Numbered from the stretch's first letter, positions 24,097-36,865 are shown. The stretch: 64,000 nt of DNA from Scortum barcoo (GCA_023238725.1 CM041551.1:8421759-8485758), one strand, 5' to 3'. Made by a program: numbers and translations. The notes: generated by a model from the letters alone, not told the origin.

Positions 24097-27000
24097 GTAG
24101 GAAATACTGCTGTACACAGATGATACTGAGGATTCAGGTGCTGCTGATGATGAAAATGGTTGGACCCAAATATCTAACATTGGCGATCAGTTTAAACTTG
24201 AGTCTCTGTTATTTGAAAACTTGTACAGTAAGCTGACGGCCAGAGAATTTTAATAAATGACATCACAGTATTTTGGCTGTGAAGGTAACCTGAAGTGAGT
24301 TCTACATAGTTTATAACTACAACATCGCATTGTACTCCTTGGTTCAGCAAAGGCGTGCAGCCCTTTGAAGTCCAGCGTGGTGTCGAGATCAACTGTATTT
24401 GCTGGTTTTCAGACTCCAGCATTTTCTGACTGAGAGAACATCGCCCTTCTTTTTTGTGTACCCCCTTTTTTTCATGCATTTTTTGCATAGCGCATCTCCA
24501 GCTGTAACTCTGAGTGCTCTCACTGAATGTGGATTTGTTTGATGTCACAGTCTAGTTTATCAGTGTATAAATATGTTTTTATGCAGAATTTTATTAGCCT
24601 TCCTGAAGTGGTTCAGTCCAGTGACCACAGCAAGCAATCCTTAGTATCTTCCTGTATTTAGGAGGATGTGGAGGATAGAGTTAGACTTTAGAGTTTTTTT
24701 AAAGCTGTTTAGAAGGAGACAGGTAATCAGATGCTCATAGACCAAAATGAGGAGATGATTAAATGCACACAGAGATCTCTCAGCAAGTGTCTTGTTTATA
24801 AGGACTTGAGGAATAAAGCTGGAGACAAAGTCACATATTAATCACAGCAGTGTGCCGATGAAGAGAGAAAACCCACCAAATTACTTTCCAGCCTACAGGA
24901 GCCAATTATTTCGAATTTTCACATTCTTAACATATCAATGGTAATACACGTCCTGTATACACACATGCTTACACACACACACACACGTGTACTTTCAAAC
25001 AGACACCCACACATCTGCAAAACTAGTAAGCAGCTGCAGTGCTTCATTAAAAGATATTGCCAGGGTCTGGGGCAAACGTTCCATTTGTGATATATGGATT
25101 GAAAGCAAGAGGACATATTTTTAGGTCAATAATTACTAACCAAATAATTATTTAATGAGGTTCACAGCTCTTTGAGGATACCTTTTATGTATCTGCAAGG
25201 CTTCCATCTGTCAAGTGAATGGGTGTTTGTTTTATGTTGTGTGCCTTCCTCATCTGTTGTGTGTGTGTGTGTTCAAATCTGTGTGCATATGTGTGTGTTT
25301 GTTTGCTCTTGCACATGTGTCTTCTGAAAGAGAGAGGTGAAGGAGGTGATATCTCTTTGTAAACACATTCATTAATTCCCCCCCTACAGTCACAGCAAAG
25401 CTCATTTCAAAGCTGGTTTCAGAGAAAGCTCCCATTCCTTCCCTTGATAAATAAGAAATACAATGGGCAAGGACAGACAGATAGAAAAACAGACAGACAG
25501 GCATAGAGATGGACGGACAGATAAGACACAAGGAGTTTTTATTCTGATTTCTGTAATATTTCTTGTCCTCTGTTTCCCTTGCATTGCAGTGTTCCTGTCC
25601 TCTTTTCCCTCCTCCCTCCTTTTTTCCCTGTCCTCTCTGCTCACCATCTCTGTCTATGTGAGCATGAGTGTGTGTATGTGTGTGTATGGGTGTGTGTGTA
25701 TCCTCCTCTCTGATGTTTTTGGCTTGTCAGTGTAATGGGGCCAGTGTTGTCAGCAGGGCTTGTTGCTCATGAATAGCTTTACGCAAGCCATCACTGCTCA
25801 ATAGGCAGGTGCAGCTCACATGCATGTGCAATGCATGCAGGTTTTTGCATGTGCACGTGGGGAGTGGTTTTTATGCACACATGCAACCATGTGTGCTCAC
25901 GGGTGCATTTGTTTAAAGTTCACAGAAGTGACTGTTTCAGGCAGAGTGAGAGAGAGAGTGAAAGGTCTGGGATGTTGCTGCTCCTCTGTAGGGTATTTAT
26001 AACCCTGAGAGGCCCTGCTTTAATAATGCATGGATACATGGCACCTCAAACATCCCAGTGTTTTACCGGAGGAGAAAAGAAACAGCACTGCGAGATGACA
26101 CAGAATGGGACTGAAAAAGCGCTCTGCCTCACCCAGTGTGTCAGGCTTTCTATCTATTAGTTAACTCAGCCAACAATTCATCTACACTCATCATTTATTT
26201 ACCTGGTGAATCACCCATCCATCTGTTTATCTATTCATTCACCCACCCACCTCCTCATCAGTTTAAAGGCCATTTCCATCCCACTTTGCATCTTCATCAA
26301 CACACATCTGCAGTGTTGAGCACAATAAAGTAACATAAACCATTAACAGGGTTCTTAAACTCAGTTTTGTGGCCTGCATCTCATCATCCTTAGATGACTC
26401 ACTTGGCTCCATAACCTACTAAACTAACACAGGGGACTTATATAGGAGATATTTATGGTGCACACTGTTCTGGATAGTGGCTCACATGTCGATTAAGGTC
26501 TCTTTCTGGCTGTTTATAGACACTTCTAATAATCCACTCTCTAATAACCCTTTATCCATGTGCACTCAAACAAACAAAGATCAAGTGACAGTGTATACAT
26601 AAAATATTTTCACATTAACACCTCAAATACTCAACTAATTGCAGTGATACATGGTAAGATGTAGTTGTAGTCATCAGAAGGGTATGACTAGCTGGGATAT
26701 TTTTGTAAAATCATTAAATTAGATATTTCAGAAAGTACAAAAGATAAGAGCTTAAAATAATTTTGAAAATGTATGAATAGTTTGAAGTTTGAATTGTGCC
26801 TCTACAATGAACGGTGTTAAAGTAGTTAGGTGTAAAAAAACAAGGAAGAATAATGATTATAGAGAGAATCCGAGACTTACATAGATAAATTGTGTCTTTC
26901 TATAATAGAAGACATACATAATCTTGGTTGTTTGGAAGAAGTTGACATCAAAACAGGGATCTATTTGTGGAAGTTGTCAGAAAAATGAGACTGAGTTTCA

Positions 27001-29177
27001 CTGAGCAGCCGAGATAGAACTGACAGAAAACAGTAATATGTGTATCCAAACTCATTTGCTCACATTGGTAGCATATTTTAGTAGTCAAATGTGTGCCATT
27101 GGTGTATACACCTTTACATATACATAGGGTGTGAAGTTTAACCAGTTTCTGTTAGTTTAGTCATATTTATCTGATTTCATGGCCACAGATTTTGACTGTA
27201 GCAATAATTCAGCCATTTTTGATCCAGGGTGTTGGTTTGAGAGTAAAACTCACCCTGTCCTTTGTAGTTGAGCCAGGTTAAGTTACAGCTTCCATCAGGA
27301 TTTTCTTCGTGTGTTGAGATCAGGGTGGATTTCACAACTCAAGGCTGAATGCTTTAGTGTGCCCTTTCATAGGCACTCCTGCATATACACAAGAACATGT
27401 AGACAGACACAGTGTGAGAATGTTACTGAGTCAAGAACATGTAAAAAGACATATAGAAGAAACCTTGGCTTACTTTATATTTTACCTGCTCCATATTTGT
27501 ACCAGTTTTTTCCATATTTCAGTCCTTATTGATGCCTGACTGCCTCTGCTACTCTGCCTGTTTGCCTCCGTAAACTGTATGTCAGATTTTTTAGAAAGAG
27601 ACTGATAATCCACTCAGCCAGAGATAAATCAGTTTCCATGACCCCGCTACAAACAAAACAGCGCTGGAACCAAAGACCTGTTGTCTTCAGCAGACACGCT
27701 TTGGCTCATCGCAAAGCAGGAAAATATAACCTACTATTGAGCACATAATGGGAGATTGTGTGCCTGCGTGTGTGTTGCTATATTTATCCAGGGAAGGTTT
27801 GCTGAGCAGGCATGCTTTTCTTTCTACCAATCCTTGTGCACAATTGTACAGCTGCAAATATTCACACCTGGAAACTGTTGTGTACAAATATAGCTTTTAA
27901 CGTAACTCCAGATTGTGTTTGTGGGCGTGCGTCTTTGCATGTTGTGAGACACTGGTTATTGGATGATCAGATGTTTGAGATAATTTCTTTTGCATGATGT
28001 GTGTACATGTGTGCTTATGTGTGTCTTTGTCTTAATATACAACTTCACAGACACAGAGTCAGAGAAATTGAATAGCAAATAAATACCATCTCCAAAGTTT
28101 ACATTGATATACAAACTATTTATTTTCACTGTGTTAATGTCACCTTGTTTTAATGCTAGGAAACAGAAGGTTTGAGTATTTCAAGTCACTGCCTGAGAGT
28201 AACTACTGTATAGTATATGCAGTGATGACAGTGCTGCAAGGTGACTCAGTGACTGTGTGCTTGCATAATGTGGCCTTGTACAACTGCAGCCATGTCAAGC
28301 TAGTAATACTGTATTTGAATCACCTTTACCGCTTTAAGCATCAACATAAGGCTATATGTGGCTCAGTGGAGCTCTGGCATATGCTCCCCCCTACTGTCTC
28401 TGGAGACTAGGGAGAATATTTTAGCATCGGCCACCATGCTGTGACGTGCATCTTGTGCTCTAACTTTGCCTCACACACTGGCACACGATTTCTGGTCTTT
28501 AAGGAATTAATTGTATGTCGCAGTCAAAGCTGTATGTAGCAGGGCAGTGGGGGAGCAAAAATGTGTTCATTTCTTTCCACCGCCCTCTTTTAAATTAGCC
28601 TCAAAATGAAGATGAGACTGCCCACTGTCATTGTGTGATCTTGATAGATCATTTTACCATACAAAAGCAATATGAGTGATTTAACAGCAAAGGGCTTCGA
28701 CTCGCTTTTTTGATAACAGATTAAAGCATTTCTGAACAGTGCGGTTCATGTGATGAGAGATATTAGCCATAAAGGCATGAATATACTATGGACTGTGTAA
28801 TCCTTCCTTCCTTTGAGTAGGTAGCGCAACAAGACTTGAAATGAGAAATGATTTTGGTCAACTGAGCTCCCAGGGCTTCATGGTTTGCTTCTCTGAGTCT
28901 TTGAGTTTGAATCACTCCTCTGTTTTCTGTGGGGGTTTCATTACTAGCTGCTCTTGGTTCATTTGGGACTCCTCAAAGGCTTGACTGAACTCATTGTGCA
29001 TAAAAGCTTTTTGATGGCTATTATTCTTTATTCTTTTTCATCCCGTTTTTCTTAACTGTCTCTCCCTTTTCCTCCTCCCAACATCTCTCTCCCAATCTAA
29101 TCACTTCCTCTACTCATCCCTTCCTTCCCCTGTCATGGCTTTTCCTCTGTCACTTTCTCTGTGTTCCCCCACATCAG
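24097..29177 (+). other. ctnnd2: intron C-D (5081 bp)
   Basis: Contains CA/GT runs (24969-24987, 25258-25300, 25668-25700), a purine patch with repeated ACAG units (25470-25525), and a pyrimidine-rich end (29030-29177). I recognise no transposon or further exon. Confidence 0.8.
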
Positions 29178-29232
29178 GTGACATCTAGTCGCGCAGCCCA
29201 GCAGCAGCAATCACAAACTGGGGCAGGGTCAG
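29178..29232 (+). CDS. ctnnd2: ctnnd2 internal exon 'D' (55 nt)
   Basis: Acceptor cccacatcag, donor gtaaga. It reads VTSSRAAQQQQSQTGAGS plus the first base of a Gly codon. The mammalian counterpart is the TTSRAG stretch, and the flanking exons fix the position. It starts in phase 0 and ends in phase 1, so it joins exons C and E without a break. It carries a four-Gln run. The long proline-rich segment that follows TTSRAG in mammals is not present here. Because the exon is short and variable, the call depends on the phases and the strong splice sites as much as on similarity. Confidence 0.87.
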
Positions 29233-30823
29233 GTAAGAGCGCACCTCTCCTTCTCTTCCCTGCTCCTCTTTGTCCCTCCTCATGGAGATGCATTTTCTTA
29301 TAAATAAATTAGTCTGACATAGCATGAAGTGCAGTGGATACACAGAGATGACATTTAGAGACACTGACACACATGCATGAAAATTGGAATAGAAACCTTG
29401 CTACAAGTGAAATTTTTTTCAAAGCCTGCAGTATGTATAATTTTCTCACATATAGTATTCTCCTCCATAATTTATAAACAGATATATTTTCCCCCACCTC
29501 TGGGGCTTGTTTGATTTGTGGTACATGTACATGTACATGGGCTATGCATCTGTAGTACTTTATATACTAGGTGCATATAGCTGCTTGGTTTCAGTGCTTC
29601 GCTTTTTTAAATTGACTTATGACACGCATTCATTTTTACTGTATATCCTTTCCTCCATATCTGGGGTCAGTTAGCAGTGACAGCAGACAAATCACGGTAG
29701 GCCAGACATCCCTCTCCTCTGCAACGTTTCCTAGCTCCTCCCGGGCATTTCCTCTTGGGCAAAAACAGCCACTTGTGTCTGCAATCTCATTATGTCTGTA
29801 GCTGCCAAAGGCTCACAACCATAAGTGAGGACTGGAATGTAAATGGACTGGTAAATCAGAAGCCTTGCCTATTGCCTCAGCTCCCATTTCACCACAGCAG
29901 TCCAGAACACCCACTTCTGAGGGCGCACCTGTCCACCTGTTGATCTCACGTTTTATCTTCACTCATGAAATGGCCCCTGAGATATTTTATCTCCTTCACC
30001 TGGGTCAGCAACTCCAGCTATTCAATCCCAATCCAGTCCAGTCTTCAGCCAAGACTGGCCAAAAATGTCCAGAGCCTTCAGCATCTTGGCACGAATCTCA
30101 TCCATACCTGGCGTCTTGCCACTGAGGAGCCGCTTTCCCTGATTCTTCCAACTCTGCCTCCCCCACAGAGGAGGTTCTTGCAGGAGTTCCTTAAAGTGCT
30201 CTTTCCACCACTTCACAGTATCCACGGTCAGGGTAAGAAGTTCTCCCCTGCTGAACACAGCCTGAGCCAGTTCCCTCTTTCCCTTCCCGGGTCATCTGAC
30301 GGTTTGCCAGAACTTCCTTGAAGCCAACCGAAAGCCCATATCCATAGCTGTACTACTCCTCAGGGCAGCACTCCAACACAACAGCACCCAGCTCCTCTCA
30401 CCATGGGAAAGTCCAGCCCCACTACAGAGTTATATGCCATATATGCTAAATAATACGAAACTTACCATAAAAGGGGTTATTGACCACTACAGCTCAGACT
30501 CCCTCTCACAAATTGTAAGTGCTGTTTGAATTATTGACATACAGTGACCTAAAAGGTACATAATCATAATAGCAGACAATGCGCTTATCCCCCGAATGCA
30601 TTTTTATTTAAATCTTTCATTTTGACTCCATCATCAAGCCAATTTTATGCCTCTGTTAACCTGCCCTGTCACAATCCTGTAGCTTTTTACATAATTTCCA
30701 GTGCCTGTACCTGTCCTGACCTGTCTCCATCTGTATTCTAAATCACCGACGTCAGCCTTGCCATATCCCAACTCATTCTTCTGCTTCCCATTCTTATCTA
30801 TTTTTCTCTAACTTGTTCTACAG
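29233..30823 (+). other. ctnnd2: intron D-E (1591 bp), largely a LINE fragment
   Basis: Nearly half of this intron is a minus-strand LINE remnant (29640-30350). The rest is unique sequence with a GTACAT tandem at about 29521-29540 and a pyrimidine-rich acceptor region. Confidence 0.85.
29640..30350 (-). mobile_element. internally deleted non-LTR retrotransposon (LINE), minus strand
   Basis: On the minus strand, 30258-30022 reads VDTVKWWKEHFKELLQEPP and then GKTPGMDEIRAKMLKALDI, the typical start of the reverse transcriptase domain in a common fish LINE. From about 30010 to 29655 the minus strand continues with the 3' end of the same open frame, recognisable at the DNA level (segments equivalent to EFKYL, then REIDR, then the YQSIYVP/LTYG region, with frameshifts), ending in a remnant like ccccggataagcggaa. 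About 1 kb of RT between these two parts is missing, so it is a dead, internally deleted copy. I do not assign the clade (RTE- or L1-like). Confidence 0.82.
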
Positions 30824-31031
30824 GTATCTACTACTCCAGCTCAACCTTACCCGCCCAGCGTGTCAGTTCCCCTCTGTCTGGGGGAGGATCCGGGTCTCCC
30901 AGCAAACTCCAACGCCTGGGATCATCCTCCGACAATCCGGGGTACTCTACCACTCAGCGCTTGCCTTCCTCCTCCTCCTCCTCCTCCCCCAGCAAACAGT
31001 CTCCTGCTAATCGACTGGCCAAGTCATACAG
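30824..31031 (+). CDS. ctnnd2: ctnnd2 internal exon 'E' (208 nt)
   Basis: Acceptor gttctacag, donor gtattt (weak). It reads IYYSSSTLPAQRVSSPLS, then SPSKLQRLGSSS, a seven-Ser run and SPSKQSPANRLAKSY. The mammalian protein has YYSSSTLPAP, PTKLQRGGS and SPKQSPSRLAKSYS in the same order, so identification is firm. It starts with the last two bases of Gly and ends with the first two of Ser. The poly-Ser is a pure TCC codon repeat (30967-30987). The region has several Ser-Pro motifs, typical targets of proline-directed kinases. Mammalian delta-catenin is known to be phosphorylated, but no site is assigned here. Confidence 0.96.
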
Positions 31032-31382
31032 GTATTTGACAGTGATATTGAACTGGATGTATTGTTGATACTGGTGTATAGAGTCAGATGGTGTTTGGTG
31101 GATAAAGGATGTGGTATTTGAAAGAATAAGTGTACTACAGACAATGTGAGAGGAGAGATAAATTAACAATGAGTGACTACAATAGAATTGATTGGAAAGG
31201 AAAACTGCCTTTGGAGTACATTGTCCTCTAATCTATGCCAGCGTACAGTGACTTTGAAATAGCCCCATACTTCACATGTGACAGAGGAAGCATGTGACTG
31301 TTTTTATATGTGAAATGGAATGAATCACTTGAAGTCATTATCTTTCATACAAAATATGTTACTTTGCCCATTTGTCTTCTAG
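31032..31382 (+). other. ctnnd2: intron E-F (351 bp)
   Basis: The shortest intron in the window. It is unique sequence with no repeat or other feature seen. The donor is a weak gtattt and the acceptor is tgtcttctag. Confidence 0.88.
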
Positions 31383-31500
31383 CACCACAGTTGCTGTGAC
31401 AACAGCAGGAGGAGGCGGCTCTCCCCTGAGGGTCGCATCTCCACCCAACTCTACAGCAGCGGGGGGAGGGGCAAGCTCATCATCGTCCCCCCTTCACCAG
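31383..31500 (+). CDS. ctnnd2: ctnnd2 internal exon 'F' (118 nt)
   Basis: Acceptor tgtcttctag, donor gtacag. It completes the Ser codon and reads TTVAVTTAGGGGSPLRVA, SPPNSTAAGGGA, SSSSSPLHQ, ending in phase 0. The mammalian form has the pattern Ser-Pro-Ile-Arg-Val-Thr-Ser-Pro-Pro and, further on, Ser-Ser-Ser-Pro-Ile-His-Gln, so SPLRVASPP and SSPLHQ are the conserved anchors. The Gly runs and the Ser run look like local slippage in a tolerant, disordered region. G+C is clearly higher than in the flanking introns. Confidence 0.92.
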
Positions 31501-32751
31501 GTACAGTGTGGACACCTATAGAAAGGAAATGCATTATGTGCTACCAGAGTATAAAATATGAACTACTTTTTATGTAAAGCTTTCATTCAAATTGCATTAC
31601 AAATGCTATTGGTTGCAAATGAAACCAAGGCAACTGCAACAATAATATTGTTTGTACGATTATAAACTCTCTTCCTCAATCTGAGTGAAATCAGAATAAG
31701 ATAGTTGAATTATATCTCACACTTGTGCATGTGAATAAATTATATTACCGTGACTGTGGGAACATTTCATAGTTGAAACTTGGTGCACACAGAACCTTCT
31801 CCCTTCTGTAGTAAATTGTGAGATCAAATTATGTTGATTTTTGTTGCAGCCAGACTTGTCCTGCCCTGGTTTGAAAATTATTTTAATATCAGATTGTTTG
31901 GAGGAATTCATTTATTTTACCCAGTGCACATTTATCATATGGTTTATCCCTGAACATTTACTGCGTTACTGTGTTACAGACAGTAGATTTAGAAAATGAT
32001 TTTATAGTGGCCGCTATTAGTAGTACAAAGATTATGTTTAAAGTATAGTATATACAGTGCTAATGCACAGTACTAGTATTGAGCAGAGCTGAAATTGACA
32101 GTTGTACCATTCTATTTAAGCATGATATTATACAGTCATACAGTCATATCATTGATTGATGACAAGCGACTGGGTGATAGAGAGAGGATTATATTCTTTT
32201 CCACTTTGTCAGATCTTTAATTATGACAAAGAATGGCATTGTGCAGCTCCAGAGCAATTATTTGATTGAGTAATATCTTCAAACAAAAATCTATACAAGG
32301 CAATTTTAGTTCTTCACATGTGTAATCATTTCATATAGCACCTAAATTTTGGTTTCTCAGGTTAATTTGTTGGATGCTTTTGTCCAATATCTGACTCTGT
32401 ACCATAATGAGAAATATATTTTGCATGGGTGTTCTCAGTGTAAATGACATTTTTATCTCTAAGTGGTTTGGACATGGTTTACACATAGTGCCAATTTCCA
32501 TTTAGAAGTCCATTTTACAAAAGTTTCTCATGTGGATATTGACACAAAAGTAAATTAGCAAAGTAAATTGAAAAAGGTACAAACTCTTGCTCTCTGAAGC
32601 TCATAAACTAAAACATATCAGCCACGTCAGCTGTTACATATTTGGCTGTCAACGCACTGTAATCTAACAGGAAGTAATTGCACCAGTGTATAGACTTCAC
32701 CTTGTGCAGTCTCTGAGCTTATCTGAAAGACAAAAAACATCTTGTTTGCAG
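31501..32751 (+). other. ctnnd2: intron F-G (1251 bp)
   Basis: AT-rich unique sequence. I see no microsatellite longer than a few units, no transposon and no exon. Confidence 0.85.
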
Positions 32752-32884
32752 ATGAGTTCAGGCATAGGGAGCTATGCCACTCTGTCTCCCAAACGGCTCG
32801 CAGCTCACCACGCTTCTGACCAGTACAAGATCTCCCACGAGCTCTACGCGACGGCTACACTGCAGAGGCCTGGCAGTCTAGCAG
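32752..32884 (+). CDS. ctnnd2: ctnnd2 internal exon 'G' (133 nt)
   Basis: Acceptor ttgtttgcag, donor gtggga. It reads MSSGIGSYATLSPKRL, then HHASDQYKISHELYATATLQ and RPGSLA, ending after the first base of Gly. Mammalian delta-catenin has SSTIGTYATLSPTKRL and QELYATATLQRPGSLA at this place, one of the best-conserved patches of the linker, with three Tyr in Tyr-Ala-Thr or similar contexts. The ATG at the exon start is an internal Met, not a start codon: the homology and the frame continue upstream. A one-residue shift around SPKRL/SPTKRL suggests a small indel against mammals. Confidence 0.96.
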
Positions 32885-35800
32885 GTGGGAGTTCACACTT
32901 TCATGGAGACTCTCATGCACATACAGATAAACCCAAACGTGTGTAACTCATCCACAGGAGTTAACCATCCTTAGTCTGTGTCTGACTGATTATTCTGTCC
33001 TTAAGTGTTTGTGTATGTTGTCTATTCAGCATCTTGTGTCAATGGAGTATTTGTGCTACAAGGGGAGTTCACATTACATTTCATTGCCTCACTGCCATTC
33101 AATGAAATCTCAAGTTCTGCTGCAGATACTCAATAAGCCAGTCTTTGAATAAGCAAATTAATGTGTTGTGGTTGGTGTCTTTGGGTTACCTGCTCTCTAT
33201 CATAGCACTTTTACACACTTTACAAGATATCAAAGCGTACGTTTGGCTGCCTTTTATGAAAAAGTTCAAAATGAATGTGCTAGTTGTTTAGCAGTTACAT
33301 GAACTGTTTATGAACAGGTCTGTTGTGAGTACCACACAGAAACGTGTGTTAAAAAGATTAAATGCTTCTGATTCTGATTGTGTCTTCACATAAGATCTAT
33401 TTTCTCTGTCTGGGAGCTGAACATATTGGAATGACACTGTCTTAGTACAGACAGCATTCGGGTTAACAGAGACTTTCATTTGCTCCTGCATTTGCATTGA
33501 CTAGTTAATGGTGTTCTCTCTTTATTCTACAAAATTGAGTTGGCTGAATGTCAAACTGAAAATGTAAATGTGTTGTGGAAGCTGTTGGTGGTTCATGGTA
33601 GTGTAGTGTAAAGTCTTATTTGGGGTTGTCTGTTTGTGCCTGTTTAAATGAGATAGTGTAGATAGCCCACTGTTTTAAGGATTTTAAAATCTCATGGCCT
33701 GTATTGGAAGTAGCATATAGGCTCGAAGTAGTTTGGCTTTTCTCAAACTATGCCCTTTGCTTTAGAGCAGATGTAGGCAGATATTTCTTTTTTTTTTTTT
33801 TTCAGCCGTTAAGGTTTTTCAAAATCTGAAGATCTTTATTTCTACTTCTTTGTCTACATCTACGTCTGGACATTTTGTAAGCTAATTGTACCTGTAAGTA
33901 TAGTAAAAACCATTTTCTGTGCCAGTCAATGGACAGACTGAACCTTGATAAAATCCAAGTTGGTGCCTCTGTCACAACGTCCTTTGCCACAGGTGGACTT
34001 TTCAACAAAAATGAAATATTTGACAAGATTAATATTGATTAAACCAGGCAGCAGCAGTCTTTCAGGCTCTGGAGTAAGTTTAATTGATTAGTCCTTTAAA
34101 CATGGAGCTATATTGATGAAGAATGTGACCTTAATGCTTTACTTTGAGGGTATAACTGTGATCTTGAAGCAACGCGTGGGGTTTCATCTCTCCTGAAGAC
34201 TTTAAATGAAGAAGAAAAGAACAGGCTGAGCAGGAATGAGTCCCGATGGAGAAGATATCTCAGACTGTCACTATAATTAGTAGACCCGGGTCATATGATG
34301 ATCAAAATTTGCTTTCATGGTCTTGGACTACCACGCTGTGGTTGATTGTATAAGAACAACCCAAAGGCAACTTATGGATCCTTTACTTTCAAGTACTTCA
34401 GTGTGATTGTCCATAATTTCTGGTACTCACTGTTGTACCCAGCAAGAATTATTTGTGGATACTATTAGTCAGAGGTTTGCTTATCCCCAGTGGGTGATAT
34501 CCTCCTGGAAAAAGCACAGTAAAGTTCATCTGAGTAGCCTGTTTGAAGAGGTACTTAACAGCTCTGCAGCACCTACTCTACAGTGGAGTTAAGCTGCGTA
34601 AAACCGAATTCGCCTAAAAAAAGACATTTCCTCTCTGTTCATCTGCGTGAAGGGCCTGAGTGATGCAGTCCATTGTGTATAAATATTGCCATTCTGGCAC
34701 AATAGCATAATACCCAGCAGAGGAAAACGAATGACTAACATATTTAAGCAAATATTGATAATTAAACGTAGCAGTAAATATAACTGATATTTGGCTTGAT
34801 ATTCTGAAATCGAGCTTCCTTGGCATTGACTTATTGGTTGGCATTGTTACCTCAGACACAGTGGTGTCCTGTGGCTATCTAAACATATAGTTCTGTTCCA
34901 TATTTGATTAGCCCAGAAAATTGTTGGAAGTATACGAGCATCTTTGATATGGAGTCTTAAATTGACAGATATAGAATTACAGTAAATACTGTACACAGTT
35001 GCATATGTAAAAGAAAAAAATGTGATATATTTTTTACTGTATGTATAGGTAATATTTAGTTTAGTTTCTTTTCAGTTATACAAACAAGACCAAGGCATTG
35101 AGGGACCAGAGTTGTTTTTTTACATCTTTTTATCCTTTTTAAATATTTTACAGAATGAAACATCATGGGAGGGCATCTCTCTCTCTTTTTCCTCTCTGCA
35201 TCATTCTGTCTTCCCTTCTTAAAGTTCTCTCTCCCTTTGAAAGAAAGAGGTCAGTACTTTCACGAGTGGGCCCTTGTGAGTCCAAAAAATAAATGAATAA
35301 AGAAATAAAACCGACTCACCAAGACTTCAAAGACGAAAGGGATGAAGGAAGGGAGAGAGCCGGGATGAGTCATGCAGTTAATGGGTGTGTCCATGACTCT
35401 AATTAGCACTCCTTCATGCATATTCTGACCATCCCTGTCTCTTTCTTGCTTCTTTTCTCTGTGTCTATCTGTCTCTGAATTCACCTAATTTCAGTTGGGC
35501 TCAATGGGCGTCGTGTAAGTTAAGCTCTCTTTCCATTTCTCAATGTCTGTCATTTTCTCAATTTCTCTCCATCTCCTTTATCTCTTTAGCCCCTATTCTG
35601 ACTCCTTCCTCGTTTTTCTGTTTGTCTTCTCTATCTGGCTACTGTGGGCTAGCGGAGCATGACAGGAGGAAGCATACCTTTTTTTTCGTTAGCAAGGGAG
35701 GTAAACAGGCCAATCAGTTAACCACGCTGTTGAAAGGAGGACACAGTTGCGTGAAACGCAGTCGCCCTGTTGCCGCAGCCATGCTCAAGACAGGCGTAAA

Positions 35801-36828
35801 GACTACTGCTTTTTCTTTTGCCGTAGTAAAGTACAAGGAGTGCAAGCAGCCTCTAGCACATTCCCAAGAGTGCTTGCACCATCTTTCCTCGCAGACTGTT
35901 CAATAAAAGAGGTTTAGGATAATAACAGACTCCAGCTGTGCATTTCTGTTTGAGTATTCACTGCGATCCATCTGTAAAATACTCTCTCTGACTTGTCTTG
36001 CTTTCATGGTAAATAAAGACAAGAAACTTAAGCTGCAGCAGAAACTACAGCTTGGCTACATGCTACTGTCTGCACTTGACACTACCGAGTGTCTCACAAA
36101 CATCGATTTCTGATATGATTTGAAGGGTTGTGGGGTTTTGACTGTGTTGAGTTGATGGTGGATACACACGGAGGTTTGAATCCGAGTCTTGAAGCACTGC
36201 ACTCATCTCCCTTCATCGCCTGGAAAATCCTTGGCACGCGACTTGTCATCGACCGAGAGCTAATGCGATATGATACGACGTTGGCTCCACTGGACCATCT
36301 CTCTTCCTCTCAGTCGCTCATAGCTTTCTAAGTCTGTGTGTATACATGAGTGTGTGCCCGTCTCCTCACTTTATCTCCTGCCATTTCACCCAAGCCCTGC
36401 TGACTCGTCTTCATATTTCCCCGGTTCCCTCCTTTTCTTCTCTTTCCTAATTTTAATTTTGCTCTGAGTTTTCAGAGGGAGGCCTTACATTTGTTCTGCT
36501 GTGTAATGAACAAATGCCTGCTGTCAGTGTCTTCCTTGCCCTGTGTCTGTGGGATTCCTGCCAAACACAGAGCAAGAGGGGGGACACTACATCTCATTAT
36601 TTTATAGCTGACGACCAGCAATGTGTTCCGTGGAGATTAAAAAAATGAAATACAGAGGCATCCCTCTCTCTCTCGCTCCATTTTCTCTGTCTCTCTCGAT
36701 CTCTGCCCATTTATTCCAATCTAATGTGTCACTATGCATGTTTCTCTTTATTTTTCTGTCAGTTTTTCTCTTCTTTGGTGCATCTCTATCTTGCCTCTTC
36801 CCATACCACTCATGCAAAACACACACAT

Positions 36829-36834
<6 letters not shown>

Positions 36835-36862
<28 letters not shown>
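36835..36862 (+). repeat. (AC)14 microsatellite
   Basis: Perfect AC run inside intron G-H. Confidence 0.9.

Positions 36863-36865
<3 letters not shown>

Noticed and set aside
32752..32946. ATG at the first base of exon G as a start codon
   Set aside because: It sits exactly after an acceptor AG, and the protein match and reading frame continue from the upstream exons.
35841..35879. Hairpin gtgcaagca...tgcttgcac as a small RNA
   Set aside because: The stem is only about 9 bp with a 21-nt loop, too short for a miRNA precursor and expected by chance in 64 kb.
36128..36331. Possible tRNA or SINE because of 'ggtttgaatccgag'
   Set aside because: Only a B-box-like phrase is present; no cloverleaf, A box or 3' tail could be built around it.
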